Source: Pyrus communis
Lineage: Eukaryota > Streptophyta > Magnoliopsida > Rosales > Rosaceae
Assembly (NCBI RefSeq): GCF_963583255.1
Contig: NC_084813.1
Span: 5,132,001 to 5,196,000, forward strand
Direction of reading: 5' to 3'
DNA length: 64,000 bases
Part shown: in pieces, positions 36,961 to 48,449 of the stretch
Position numbering within the stretch: position 1 is the stretch's first letter
How the letters are laid out: each line of letters opens with the position of its first letter
The notes under the pieces: generated by a model
Database searches by the model: none
What the model was told of the DNA's origin: nothing
What the model saw: only the letters and a program-made list of their open reading frames with translations
Position numbers and translations under genes: made by a program

Positions 36961-39012
36961 AAACCTAGCATGCTGTGCAATGTCTCAAAAAATATCTCAT
37001 ATATATAGTAATCGCTAGTGAATGTCCAATCTAACTCCAGGCCCCGTGCCAATTGCCAGAGGAAAATCGCCTTTAGGCCTCGTGCCAGTTTCCCGTGTCT
37101 CTCAGCCCGTAGCTAGAGATTATTTCTTCAGACCCTATGCCAACACCGTAACCTCGCCCGTGACGAAATCTATCCTTCGCCCCATAGTGGAATAAGGACC
37201 ACTAAGTAAGTACAAAACCATTAAACATACATATATTTGAAAAGCAACTTCATAGTATAAAGTCATCCATCATTTATACTATAAAGAGATGTTCAAAACA
37301 TGTTCTAAATATTATATCGTCATCCATCAGAATATAAAGAACACATGTTATAAGAAAAATAGTAATAAATCAAACTAGCCTCAATAAGCATGTTATCTCA
37401 TAAAACGTTTCATAAAATATAATCATTAAATCATGCTTTTCATGTATGCATTTCTACTATTAAAACATGCATTTTTAGAAGGAGTCCACTCATAGATAAT
37501 TCACCGCCGAAGAGCCATGCAAACTAGCGATGACGGAATCGTCACAATATATGTACCTAAGCACATAAAGGGTCCAATTAATAAAACTATATTAAGACGA
37601 TTGAATTTGGGAAAATGAACATCAAAACGGATTCAGGATGTTGAATTACCCTAAGAAGTGTACCGGGTAAATTTCGTAAAGTCAATATAAGAATATTTTA
37701 GAGAATATTCCTTGATGGAATATTCTCTCATGGAATATTCCCCAACGGAATATTCCGCATAAAGGGGTTGGGCCGGCTAAGGTTTAGGATTTTGGACTTG
37801 GGTTACAAGGATTTGGGTCATGGGGGTATACGGCTCAAGGCCTAGAAAGGGTTTTAGGTTTAAGAGGTTATGGGGTTGGGCTACCCAAAATGGCTGGGTT
37901 CCAAGGGTTTTTTTGATGGGTTGGGTTGGAGGGTAGCTAGGCTTGGGCCTGGCCAGCTGGGTTGGGTCTAAGTTTTAGGGTTAATAGGTTTAGGCTTTAG
38001 GCTAATGGGTTTGGGTTTCATTTGCTTGGGTTTAGGGAATTGGGTTTAGGTTGGGCTCGGCTTTGGTTTGGGCTGGGCTACCTCGAGCCGGTTCTTTGGC
38101 CCGTTTGTTATGTGGGTCGCCGGAACCAATTGAAGGAGAAGGCCGGATTCCGGCCGAGAGATTGAACAATCTTTAAACGTTCATAACTTTGTCAATACTC
38201 AACGAAATCGAGTGATCCAAAAATGAAAATCATAGTTCTTGACGAGAAGAAGAGAGTGGTGCATTGCATGACGTCTAAATCATCATTTTTTGCCGAAAAA
38301 CGTCTCGAAAGCCGCGGAGGTCGCCAGAAACTAGGTAAGATTCAAATGCATATAACTTCTTCAATACTCAACGAAATTGGGTGAAACAAAAAATAAATTT
38401 ATAGTACTCAGTGAGACGAAGAGATTGATACCTGCATGCTGGCAAAATCACCGTGGTTTGACCGTAAATTGGCTCGAAAGCCATCAGATTTGCCGGTAAA
38501 ACTGGGAAAACACCTCCCCGAGTTGTTCTACGTCCAACCAATGTACACAAACATCAAACCTACCATAACTAACCTTAGAAAACACCCCACAAGGTTTTAG
38601 AGTCTTACCCTTGGCTGTATACGGCGGAACACGTCGGGGAAGGTTGCACAATGACTAAAGAGAAAGAGAAGCTTGAGGGAGGGGTTCCTCCATCAATTCT
38701 AGGTTCGTGGGTTCATCTAAAGGAGAGCGGATGGTGGTGGAGGGTTGTTGTTGTTTGTTATGGAAGGCCCTTGGAAGGGCTATTTTCAGAGAGAGCTGAG
38801 AGGAAGAGAGAGTTGTGAGAGGGAGCGTGAAAGCTCACAAAAATGAGGAGAAAGAGATGAGAGTGGGATGGGGGACAAAAATCAGGGGTGGGCCCCATCT
38901 TGGGCACACCATTTTAAGGCATAAAGCAAAGTTTAAAACAAATAAAACCCAACCAATGTGAAAATACGAAAATACTCATTTCGCTCCGTAAAATTCGAAA
39001 TGGGTTGTTAGA
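36960..39012 (-). mobile_element. Gypsy-type LTR, minus orientation, related to 57784-59910
   Basis: The right edge (ATGGGTTGTTA near 39000) matches the reverse complement of the start of the LTR at 57784 (TGTAACAACCCGT). A similar series follows: GA/CT-rich leader, GTCCCCC block, then a long GGGTTT-rich stretch (37757-38100 here, its C-rich counterpart at 58390-58670). The left limit is uncertain. Sequence between 38150 and 38500 contains two diverged copies of a unit with CTTTGTCAATACTCAACGAA. Non-coding. Confidence 0.6.
37690..37757. repeat. Regularly spaced near-palindromes (GGAATATTCC)
   Basis: Four GAATATTC cores occur at about 17-18 bp spacing within 70 bp. Each is a self-complementary decamer or nearly so. 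They lie inside the minus-strand LTR. Confidence 0.8.
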
Positions 39013-39069
39013 AGAACAAATGGTTTGCAAACTAAGAAAGTTGATCTATGGGTCGAAGCAAGCCTCAAG

Positions 39070-39560
39070 ACAATGATTTTTAAAATTTGATGAGAAAGTG
39101 ACAAGTTTTGGTTTCTTGGAAAGCAAAATTGACAATTACTTGTACCTCAAGGTATGGGGCTTAAGGTTTATTTTTTTTAATACTGTACGTTAATGACATT
39201 TTGTTGGCAAGTAATGATCTCAATCTGTCACTAAAGACAAAGAAGTTGTTGTAAAAAACCTTCGAAATGAAGGGCATGGGTGAGGCTATTTTTGTTCTAG
39301 AAAGAGATGTCTTTTGGGTCCTTCTCAGTAGACTCACATTGAAAGTGTCAAAAAGGTTTAACATGCATAGCTGTTCGAAAAGGAGAGGTTCCAATGAGCA
39401 AGGGAGAAAAGTTAAACAAGTCTTAATGTCCTGATAATGAGATAGAAATGCAAGGAATGTCAAACATACCCTATGCTTCAATTGTTAGGAGTCTAATGGA
39501 TGCCCAAGACTAGATTTGGCCCTTGCAATAAGTATGCTTGGAAGATTTCAAGCAAATCTG
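39070..39560 (+). pseudogene. Decayed copia reverse transcriptase fragment
   Basis: A plus-strand frame with stops reads FGFLESKIDNYLYLK, then ILYVNDILLASNDL (the YVDD catalytic box with Asp changed to Asn), EMKGMGEAIFVL, RFNMHSCSK and RLDLALAISMLGRFQ. These are successive motifs of the Ty1/copia reverse transcriptase and connection region. Several in-frame stops make it non-functional. Confidence 0.8.
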
Positions 39561-39990
39561 GTGTCTCTTCAGTAAGACAACATGTACCGTATGACCACAA
39601 AGAACTCATTGTATTATTTGTTATCCTCGTAAGAGACTAACCCTTATAATCGAACAAATACACAAGTTTGCCAACAGGAATCCAGATGCAGATTGCCGTT
39701 GAAGATTGTAGATTTTGGATACTAAAACCATGTAGATTTTAGAGGCAAACAAATTCAGAACAGACAAAACATATATATTGATGTTAGGGTTTATAAAAAA
39801 TATCATTTGAATACTTCCCGTCTCTATACGGATGAGATTTCCATAACAAATCACAAATTCCAGCAGACTAGGTCCAAATCCTAAACTAAAAAAAAACTCA
39901 AATAATTAAATAGAGCTAAAATACTAATATTTTCGAACACAGAGACCACGGTACTTGCCAAAAACAAAAAACATCGTTGTAAGAGAGTTG
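39561..39990. other. Intergenic AT-rich DNA
   Basis: No gene or well-bounded element seen between the copia RT relic and the next MITE. Confidence 0.5.
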
Positions 39991-40331
39991 TAAGAGCAAT
40001 TCCCGGCAATTCCCTTGGGAATTGGCTATTAAATGACCTAATGCCCCCAGCAATTGGCTCCAGCCCATTCCAATAGCTTGGGCTCCAGGTAAGCTTGGGC
40101 TCTCCACCAGGTAGAAATCCACGAGCACAGCACTTGAGGGATGTGACACAAGGCTGACGTTAGCAACTAATAAAAAAATTATAAAATATTAATAAAGAAT
40201 TAATTAAAAAAATATAAAAATATAATTACCACAATAAAGGAATTGGTTGCACTTAGACAATTACGGTTCATTTAAAGGGATTGGTTGTCTGTATGCCAGG
40301 GGAGCCTAGCAACACTGGAAGTGCTCTAAGT
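39991..40331. mobile_element. MITE-like TIR element (about 340 bp)
   Basis: The ends are inverted: AAGAGCAATTCC on the left and GGAAGTGCTCTAA on the right. The interior is AT-rich with scattered CAATTGGCT words. Target duplication is unclear. It lies about 640 bp upstream of HSP70-C. Confidence 0.6.
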
Positions 40332-40649
40332 AGTTGTAACTCTTTCAATTAAGAGTATTCACTAACTTCACCCAAAGTAAGTAATTAACAAAATAGTTGA
40401 TGCGTACCACCTGAGGATATATTTTTCAAATATCCCACCACTTATATCATGACACCTAGTATATCTTTTTATGTTCGGAACGTTGAAATTATTGAATCTC
40501 TCATAAAAAAAAAAAAAACCACCGGAAATTCCCTTCCTTTTCTTCCTTCAAAAAGAAAAAGAGAGGGAAAAATTAGAAACCCAACTGCCCCAAGAGTAAA
40601 TAAGAATACGTACGAGCCCAAGCCCATCACCCACCGAGAGAAAAAGCAA

Positions 40650-40968
40650 ACAAGCCAACTCAGCTACTCCATGAAAATTCAACCACTCTCCAGAAGTCTC
40701 TGGTGTGACCTTCGACGTTCGAATTCTCCGACTGATTTTTTCTCACAACCTCCTAGTCCCTTCCACCACCTTCTCTTCCCCTCCAATGAAGCCCTCCTCG
40801 AACCCTACTCACCCATATATATCCGAACCCCCAAACCCCACCTCACCATCAAACCAAAAGCATTTCAGCCAACCACATATTCAAATTTCCAGAGCATCCA
40901 GATTTTGCTTCCTTTTTCATTGTTTTCTCAAACCAATTATTCTATAGTTTCTTACTGATTTATTGTTC
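40650..40968 (+). promoter_or_regulatory. HSP70-C promoter and leader
   Basis: Homologous to the HSP70-B upstream block. It contains the same TCTCC-AGAAG-TCTCT heat-shock-element-like triplet (40687-40701) and a TATATAT box at about 40815. Confidence 0.5.
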
Positions 40969-42939
40969 ATGGCTTCAAAGACCCAAGGTAAGGCCATCGG
41001 CATCGACCTCGGTACCACCTACAGCTGCGTCGGGGTGTGGCAGAACGACCGCGTTGAGATCATAGCCAATGACCAGGGCAACAGAACCACCCCTTCCTAT
41101 GTCGCCTTCACCGACACGGAGCGTTTGATTGGCGACGCAGCCAAGAACCAGGTCGCTATGAACCCCCAAAACACCGTTTTCGACGCCAAGAGACTCATCG
41201 GCAGGCGGTTCTCCGACCCTTCTGTCCAGAGCGACATGAAGCACTGGCCTTTCAAGGTCGTTGCTGGTCCTGGCGACAAGCCCATGATTGTGGTAAATTA
41301 CAAAGGCGAAGAGAAGCAGTTTGCGCCGGAAGAGATATCTTCAATGGTGCTGACTAAGATGAGGGAGATTGCCGAGGCTTATTTGGGTCACCCTTGCAAC
41401 AACGCTGTGGTCACTGTACCTGCTTACTTCAATGACTCGCAGCGGCAGGCCACAAAGGATGCTGGCTCCATTGCCGGGCTCAATGTGATGAGGATTATCA
41501 ACGAGCCTACTGCTGCTGCCATTGCTTACGGTCTTGACAAGAAGGGATCCCGGAGTGGCGAAAAGAATGTTCTTATTTTCGATCTTGGTGGAGGGACTTT
41601 CGATGTTTCTTTGCTCACAATTGAGGAAGGCATCTTCGAAGTGAAGGCTACTGCTGGCGATACTCATCTTGGTGGTGAGGATTTTGACAACAGGCTTGTT
41701 AATCACTTTGTGCAAGAGTTTAAGAGAAAGCACAAGAAGGATATTAGTAGCAATGCCAGAGCCTTGAGGAGGTTGAGGACTGCATGCGAGAGGGCGAAAA
41801 GGACTCTGTCTTCCACCGCTCAGACCACCATTGAGATCGATTCACTCTACGAAGGTATTGATTTCTATTCCACAATTACTAGGGCGAGATTTGAAGAGAT
41901 GAATATGGATTTGTTTAGAAAGTGTATGGAACCTGTTGAGAAGTGTTTGAGGGATTCCAAAATCGACAAGAGTCGGGTTGATGAGGTTGTTTTGGTTGGT
42001 GGGTCGACGAGAATTCCCAAAGTTCAGCAGCTTTTGCAAGATTTCTTCAATGGCAAGGAATTGTGCAAGAGCATAAACCCTGACGAAGCCGTGGCTTATG
42101 GTGCTGCTGTTCAAGCTGCAATTTTAACTGGCGAAGGAAATGAGAAGGTCCAAGATCTGTTGCTTCTTGATGTCACTCCTCTCAGCCTCGGTCTTGAGAC
42201 TGCAGGTGGTGTCATGACGGTTTTGATTCCGAGAAACACAACCATTCCTACCAAGAAGGAGCAGATCTTCTCTACCTACTCCGACAACCAGCCAGGAGTG
42301 CTAATTCAGGTGTACGAAGGAGAGAGGGCTAGAACCAAGGACAACAACCTCCTCGGTAAATTTGAACTCACGGGCATTCCTCCGGCACCAAGAGGTGTCC
42401 CTCAAATCAATGTCTGTTTTGACATTGATGCAAATGGTATCTTGAATGTGTCTGCGGAAGACAAGACAGCTGGAGTGAAGAACAAGATAACTATTACGAA
42501 CGACAAGGGAAGATTGAGCAAGGAAGAGATTGAGAGAATGGTGCAGGAGGCAGAGAAGTACAAGGCTGAAGATGAGGAGGTGAAGAAGAAGGTGGATGCC
42601 AAGAACTCGCTCGAGAACTACGCCTACAATATGCGGAACACTGTCAAGGATGAGAAGGTTGCAGGAAAATTAGACCCTACAGACAAGCAGAAGGTTGAGA
42701 AGGCCATTGACGAGGCAATTGAGTGGCTAGACCGGAACCAGTTGGCCGAGGTGGAGGAGTTTGAGGACAAGCAAAAGGAGTTGGAGGGATTGTGCAACCC
42801 GATTATTGCCAAAATGTATCAAGGTGCTGGTGGGGATGTGCCGATGGGCGGTGGTGCTCAGATGCCTGGAGGTGGATTTGGAAACGCTAGCTCCGGTGGT
42901 GGATCAGGAGCCGGACCTACGATTGAAGAGGTTGATTAA
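40969..42939 (+). CDS. HSP70: Cytosolic HSP70 (copy C), intronless
   Basis: 656 residues from the ATG at 40969. Chaperone role as for copy A. ATPase and substrate domains are intact and the C-terminus is GPTIEEVD. Distinguishing residues include APEEISS in place of AAEEISS, AEKYKAE in place of AERYKAE, and [11 protein letters not shown] near the lid. The leader and the 3' flank (to about 43075) align with copy B. The TRAPPC12-like gene converges from the right, its stop about 450 bp beyond this stop. Confidence 0.97.
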   Translation: MASKTQGKAIGIDLGTTYSCVGVWQNDRVEIIANDQGNRTTPSYVAFTDTERLIGDAAKNQVAMNPQNTVFDAKRLIGRRFSDPSVQSDMKHWPFKVVAGPGDKPMIVVNYKGEEKQFAPEEISSMVLTKMREIAEAYLGHPCNNAVVTVPAYFNDSQRQATKDAGSIAGLNVMRIINEPTAAAIAYGLDKKGSRSGEKNVLIFDLGGGTFDVSLLTIEEGIFEVKATAGDTHLGGEDFDNRLVNHFVQEFKRKHKKDISSNARALRRLRTACERAKRTLSSTAQTTIEIDSLYEGIDFYSTITRARFEEMNMDLFRKCMEPVEKCLRDSKIDKSRVDEVVLVGGSTRIPKVQQLLQDFFNGKELCKSINPDEAVAYGAAVQAAILTGEGNEKVQDLLLLDVTPLSLGLETAGGVMTVLIPRNTTIPTKKEQIFSTYSDNQPGVLIQVYEGERARTKDNNLLGKFELTGIPPAPRGVPQINVCFDIDANGILNVSAEDKTAGVKNKITITNDKGRLSKEEIERMVQEAEKYKAEDEEVKKKVDAKNSLENYAYNMRNTVKDEKVAGKLDPTDKQKVEKAIDEAIEWLDRNQLAEVEEFEDKQKELEGLCNPIIAKMYQGAGGDVPMGGGAQMPGGGFGNASSGGGSGAGPTIEEVD

Positions 42940-43385
42940 GCTTGAACTCTACTCTTTGTATGATGAGTTATCTTGAGTTGGTGTGTGTGGAATAATGCAT
43001 AGCCATAGCTGTAGGAATTAGGGAGGGTTTGCATAATATTATATCCAATGTATCTTTCAGCTTCTTTTGAAATCAAATAAGAACTTGTTTCGTTTTCTGC
43101 AAGTTTTCGCATTCTCTTTCGTTTTCTGTAAGTTTTCGTATTCTCTTTCATATTTTATGTTCCAAATCGAGCAGACGACTTTTGCAGCCAGTTTGTTTCC
43201 TCAAATTTCAAAGAATGTACTTGAACAATGAACAGAACGATGAACGAATAAAATTACACTCCAATAGTTACATAAATGTGAATCGTTCATTATAAACTGA
43301 AACAAGTAAACAAGTAGTGATTGTTTAACAGAACCTATTAGCAATCAGATAATACGGGAATCTGTAACAAAGAAGGTAAATTGAA

Positions 43386-44492
43386 TCAAATCCTCGTAGA
43401 TGACGAATCAAAATCATCGGGAGCAACCCTGGCAATCCAGCTATTGAGAGTCCTCTTAATATCAGCATGATTAACATAAGCCAACTCGTACATACTGCAC
43501 AAATTCACCACAACGGTCTCGTTCAATGCCACCGTAGGCACCCTTTCGAGGGCATTCTCCAACACCTTGATTGAATCGGACAAGTCACGCAAGTACATCA
43601 AGCAAAGCGCCTTGTTGTTGATGGCCACGACGTCGTTTTGCTCCCTCTCAATGCACTCCTCATACTCCCTCACTGCAGAGACGTAGTCTTTCCCCACCAC
43701 GTACACCAAGGCCTTGTTCCTGCTTACCAGGTTCTTAAACTCGTTGCTCGCTTCACCCTGCTTCTCCACCAACCCTTGGACCACGTTGAAGGAGCACTTA
43801 GCTCCCTCCAAGTCCCCCATTTGCATCTGAATGTAACCCAGCTTTGACACCAAAATAGGGTCTGTGTAATCACGGTTAAGCAAGTCGTTGATCAAGCTCA
43901 AGCACACAGATACCTCCTTCTGAATCAAATGGACCCCTATAATACCATTCATTACAAACACCTCCCTTCTCTTCCACACAGAGACACTCACATTTTTTTC
44001 TTTTCCTTTGATCTTGCTCCGTACGAAATCTAACAAGCAGTACAGCCGATCCAGTCCCTCTTGTCGCTGGCCCAACTTGATGGGCAACAGGGCATAAAGC
44101 CACCTCAGGGAGAAAGGTACCATGGAGCCAACCCGGTTTGGGTACACTTTCGGATAGGTTTCATAGTGGTAGCGAGAGCTGTCGAGGTCTTCTAAGGAAT
44201 CGATCTCGGCAGAGGCTTCAGGGAAACTACGTAGTTTAGTCAAGGCAAGGACATTATAGGTGAAATAAACAAGGTGGTCATGGGGTTTGTTAAGGAGGGA
44301 TTGGGCTCGGGCCCGGGCCACCTTGTCAAGGATGGAACGCCATGAGCCACGGGTGGCAAGGTCCTGGAGCGAAGCGAGCTCATGGGCCACATCGTTGAGG
44401 GAGCCAAACTGGTCCGTCAATGGATCAGTGAAGAGGTTTGGGGTTTCCACGTTGGTAGTTACAGTTTGGGGATCAGGTGTTTCCGCATCCAT
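43386..44492 (-). CDS. TRAPPC12: Trafficking protein particle complex subunit 12-like (TPR protein)
   Basis: 368 residues in a single coding exon, start ATG at 44492 (MDAETPDPQ). Motifs include RGSWRSILDKVARARAQSL, MVPFSLRWLYALLPIKLG, the TPR-like GYIQMQMGDLEGAKCSFN and ALCLMYLRDLSDSIKVLENAL. These match the TPR-rich C-terminal part of TRAPPC12/TTC15, which helps TRAPP complexes tether ER-to-Golgi vesicles. Plant versions are short compared with animal ones, and this length fits them. The assignment rests on remembered motif similarity. The gene converges on HSP70-C. Confidence 0.82.
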   Translation of the reverse strand: MDAETPDPQTVTTNVETPNLFTDPLTDQFGSLNDVAHELASLQDLATRGSWRSILDKVARARAQSLLNKPHDHLVYFTYNVLALTKLRSFPEASAEIDSLEDLDSSRYHYETYPKVYPNRVGSMVPFSLRWLYALLPIKLGQRQEGLDRLYCLLDFVRSKIKGKEKNVSVSVWKRREVFVMNGIIGVHLIQKEVSVCLSLINDLLNRDYTDPILVSKLGYIQMQMGDLEGAKCSFNVVQGLVEKQGEASNEFKNLVSRNKALVYVVGKDYVSAVREYEECIEREQNDVVAINNKALCLMYLRDLSDSIKVLENALERVPTVALNETVVVNLCSMYELAYVNHADIKRTLNSWIARVAPDDFDSSSTRI

Positions 44493-45331
44493 ATTTTGAA
44501 CTCGTAAGGCGTAAACAGATACGAGATTTGATTTCAGTGGTGGGAAGGGAGTGGTTTGTTGTCTTCCCCTGGAGATGGTATTCCCTGCAGTTACTGTTTC
44601 GACGTCAATACCAAGCCGTGGCTATCAAAATACAATTGAGGACAAGTACAGGCTCAAATCATAGGTAGACTTGAAATTAGAGTCCCTGTACGATTCATCC
44701 TGCACAACCAAGCACCAACCTTTCCTAAAGTGAAAAGATTCATCCGTAGCTGCTAAAACAGAGCTATAAAACTAAAATTAATCTAATTAATAAGAAAATA
44801 AAATAAAATCAAGTAAAAGGGTTGAATTTTGTAGAACAAAAAGGACTAATTGCAAAGCTCAGTCTGTATTCTGTACTAGTTATGGATAATTTCATCTGGG
44901 ATTAGGGGTTTTTTATGTCTCTGCTTATCATATATAATTAGGGTTTTCCATAATTTTTAAAATAAAATAAAAATAAAAATTTATGGGGGATTTGTTTGAA
45001 GATTCGATTGATGATATTTGGTATTGCAAAATTACTCGCAGTGAATCCAATTATTCAAATTTAGGAATTACAAAGTTGAGAGGATCCACAAATCAATTGA
45101 AATGGAAAACTCGGTCAGATCCGATGGCATAAATTTCAAACACGAACAAATAAACATCCAAATTAAATTGACATGAGCGAAGAGAGAAGAACTAACCAGA
45201 GCTTCAGCCTTCAGCCAATATGGGGAAGAAGAAGAAGAAAAGCGTTGGCGAGCTGACCTCAAGAAAAACCAACGCGTGCTGTGCTGCTGGAGAGGACGAC
45301 GTCGTGCGTTATACTCTTTATGTCGTTTTAT
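44493..45331 (-). promoter_or_regulatory. Upstream region and possible non-coding exon of the TRAPPC12-like gene
   Basis: A donor-like GCTCTG|GTTAGTTC on the minus strand at about 45198 and an acceptor-like TTACGAG near 44503 would define a leader intron of about 0.7 kb. A LINE poly(A) tract begins at 45332, so the native promoter may be displaced or interrupted. Unproven. Confidence 0.35.
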
Positions 45332-47335
45332 CTTTTTTTTTTTTTTTTTTTTTTTTTTTTGGAAACTGGAAATATCATTAACCAAGGCCAAAGCCAAAGA
45401 GAGTACATAAAGCTACATAAGGCTAACAGCATTAGACATGAAAGTAGAGAATAAATGAAATAATCCACGTCACGGAGGAGCACACGTGTCACCCTTAGAC
45501 CTACTTAAACAAAAACTAGCTTGGAAAGTATGGCAGCCTATCCTTGTTCAGAATACAGACAAACAAAGATGAGGGTCGTTGAACCCAGACTAAGTCCTTC
45601 CTCTCCGCACCAGCATGTGACGCTACATAATCTACCGCTTCATTGGCTGATCTTGGCACCCAAGACCAGACACACGAACTGAAGGCCTCGCCAACCCCAC
45701 GAATATCACATAACACCAAAAAGACTTCCCAAGATTCATGGTCAATGCATCCATTTGGCCATGATAATGTCTCCTTGAAGTCAGATTCCACCACAATACT
45801 ATGGAAGCCCCACTGTCTCGCCATCACACATCCCTCTAGAACACCTCTTACCTCCACAGCCAAAGCACTTGATGCACATATCCTTTTCCTACGCACCACC
45901 AAGCAGCAAAAGGTCGAATCCCGCATCACGACACCAATAAGGTAGTACCTATCCATCCGTTTCCAACTAGCATCCACATTAACCTTAATTACACCTTGCC
46001 CAGAAGGAGACAAAAGGGTATTGATACGAACGCGTGGATTCAATGAAACCCGCCCATTACTAACCCTCGAGCAAGCTTCCAGGAAGGATGAAACAGCGAG
46101 GGAAATGGTGAGCACAGTTCGCAATGGGGAGAGTTGCCGTGAGTTAAAAACCGCATCACACCTTACCTTCCAAATAGACCAACAAGTAAACGTAACGTAT
46201 GACATGGTTCTCCTCCTATCCTCTGCTAGTCTTGTGTGATCATTCCAAATACATTGGAGCCATAAGTGGAATGTAGGCACCGAATCTTTATCAATTTGAA
46301 GCCCCAAAGCACCCCCAAACCAAACCAGGCCTACACAAGGGCATATAAGTAAAACATGTTTAATAGATTTCTCCCGCTCATAACAAAAAGGACAAATAGG
46401 GGAAGTGGCATACCTTTGTCGAAATAAATTCATCTTCGTAGCAGTAGTCCCCCGAAGAGTCCTCCACAAGAAGTTCTTAATTTTTGGAGGGATTGGAATA
46501 TTCCATATACACTTCCACACAATCAAATCAACTTCTGCTGAGAAGGAAAAACGGAGACTCTGAGACCGGCGATTAATTCTATGGACCCAATGATACCCAG
46601 GTGTGACTGTGTATTGTCTCCTTCTATCAATCAGCCAAACCAGTCTATCATTATGCCTAACCACACCGATCAGGCGTATTTAAGACCACATTTTTATCTC
46701 CTTCCGCCATTTCCATTTCTATAGAATCCAACTACCAATCCTGAGAGGAATGATCAATAATAGAGGAGACTCGGTGTGAGAGATCCACGTCGACCCCCGG
46801 AATCAAGGCAGGGTGCCCGGAAGCCAAGGATGAGATCCATCGATCAACCCAAAGCTGAGTATGCTCACCACTCATATTTTTCCAGTGAGCTCCATTAGCG
46901 ATAATATCCCTGCCTGCGAAGCCCAAGAGGACCTACCCCCTTTTCGAGCCTCAAAGAAAGAGCAATTGGGAAAATATCGCTCTTGGATAACTTAGGCCCA
47001 AAGTGAATCGGGATTGTGAATAAGATGCCAACATTGCTTAGCCAATAATGCTAGATTAAATTCTTTTAGGTTCCTGAAGCCATGCCCCCTCTTGGTTAGG
47101 TAATCCCAGAGATTCACGGCTTACCCAGTGGATCTTCCTTTCTCCCACCTTTTGCCCCCACCAGAAATTAGCAACAGCAGTGTCAATATCATTGTAGATA
47201 TTGTCAGGAAAACAAAATATATTCATTGGGTAGGAAGGAATGGCTTGAGTGACCGCTTTGATTAAAACTTCCCTGCCGGCTTGGGAGAGAAAACTTTGAC
47301 TACTAATAGATGGAGGTCTCAATCTAGATCTTCCT
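45332..47335 (-). mobile_element. 5'-truncated L1-type LINE
   Basis: A 29-base T tract (45332-45360) is the poly(A) tail of a minus-strand element. Upstream in that orientation, frames encode the C-terminal end of a LINE polyprotein: an RT tail (SFLSQAGREVLIKAVTQAIP, NFWWGQKVGERKIHWVS) at 47056-47322, a linker at 46732-46926, then an open frame at 45516-46664 (382 codons). The RT core and ORF1 are missing, so it is truncated and dead. Confidence 0.88.
45516..46664 (-). pseudogene. LINE zf-RVT plus RNase H domain frame
   Basis: The 382-residue frame holds a reverse-transcriptase zinc-binding motif (IPPKIKNFLWRTLRG, CPFCYEREKSIKHVL) followed by an RNase H fold (IKVNVDASWKRMD, ALAVEVRGVLEGC, IVVESDFKETL, WSWVPRSANEAVDYVA). 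Plants have host-encoded look-alikes, but the adjacent RT tail and poly(A) tract identify this as LINE sequence. Confidence 0.85.
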
Positions 47336-47339
47336 CCAA

Positions 47340-47880
47340 TATTTGATCGTTGTTGTGAGGGTTGTGAAATTTGTGATGCAATTCCAAGTGGATGGGACCT
47401 TGGAAATGTTGAAGGCTACAACTTCAAGTTTTTCTTTGAGGATATGGAAGTCGAGTCCCATGGCTTGTTTCACTTGTTGCATAGTTATGAATTTATTGAT
47501 TTGATTGGAGTTGGCAATTTTAATTCAAGTACTACAAGGAACTTTGAAAATACAACTAATCAAATGAAGATTTATTGGGAAGACGTCCAGATCAAGACCT
47601 TGGCAGTGGAGCATATTTTATGCAATTCAAAGTTTCCCATTCATTCAAAGTATCTATTTGTTTGGAGTGGAAGATGTCAATATTTTGTCTCCAAAGCGGA
47701 TGGTGATTCAAATTTGAGGACGAATTCTCTCCAACCCGGTGAGAATGATGCAGGACATGAAATAAGATCATCGGAAGATTCAATACATTTGGCTTTTGAA
47801 ATTCAGCCGATATACATAGAATACAAGAGTTCTGAAGTAATGAATTTTATGTAATAATTCAATCTTTATTTAACGTAATA
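47340..47880 (+). pseudogene. Retrotransposon-derived fragment
   Basis: A 136-codon frame (47444-47854) ends with LRTNSLQPGENDAGHE, similar to tails I associate with LTR-retroelement 3' regions, and has no recognisable host domain. Likely a transposon fragment; low confidence. Confidence 0.35.
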
Positions 47881-47886
47881 AATATA

Positions 47887-48034
47887 GGGGTGTGATATCC
47901 ACACACCCTATTTTACTTCTCACACACCCTTCGAATTTTCGGCCGTCGGATCGGATGAATTAAAGAAGATCAACAGACAAAAATTAACAAGGGGTGTGTG
48001 AGAAGTAATTTGGGGTGTGTGGATAGCACATCCC
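47887..48034. mobile_element. hAT-type MITE, 148 bp, 47-bp inverted ends, 8-bp target duplication
   Basis: TAAATATA flanks both sides (47879-47886 and 48035-48042). The ends GGGGTGTGATATCCACACAC and the matching right end pair over about 47 bp including TTACTTCTCACACACCC. Its compactness and perfect duplication point to recent movement. Confidence 0.92.
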
Positions 48035-48129
48035 TAAATATATGTTAGTGGGGTAGATTAAGTGGGGTTAATATTAATGAGTTCATTAACTCTAGTAATG
48101 ATGCATGAACTATGATACATGTATCAGTA

Positions 48130-48424
48130 ATTATTAAGAAGGGGCTTAAGCATCTATAAATTCATGTATTTTTAAAGAAAAGGGGATAAGTTGTTTGAAT
48201 TATCATATTGATATTTGAGTTGTAAACTCGTTTTTATATGCCTTTCTCTTTGTAAGAATCTGTTGCTTTGTTCTTTCTAGTGTCTACGTTGTAAGCTGGT
48301 ACTAGAACGAAAGCTTATAGGGTTTTTAGGCCTCTTCTCGCACTAGGAGATAGTGGACCCTATATATCCATTCTATCTATCATTTTAATTCATTTCTATC
48401 TGCTGCGCCCTGCATCATAAAGCA
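48130..48424 (+). mobile_element. Copia-like LTR end and leader fragment
   Basis: Related to the minus strand at 23370-23700: both share CTTTGTTCTTTCTAGTGTCTA, then a GGTACTAGAAC motif in primer-binding-site position, AGGAGATAGTGGAC and CTGCGCCCTGCATCA. It abuts the integrase end of the minus-strand copia below. Confidence 0.45.
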
Positions 48425-48449
48425 AGGGGTCCCTTTTGTTGTCCCATTT

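Noticed and set aside
45516..46664. Host RNase H-like or zf-RVT protein gene
   Set aside because: Adjacent RT C-terminal frames and a poly(A) tail on the same strand identify a truncated LINE.
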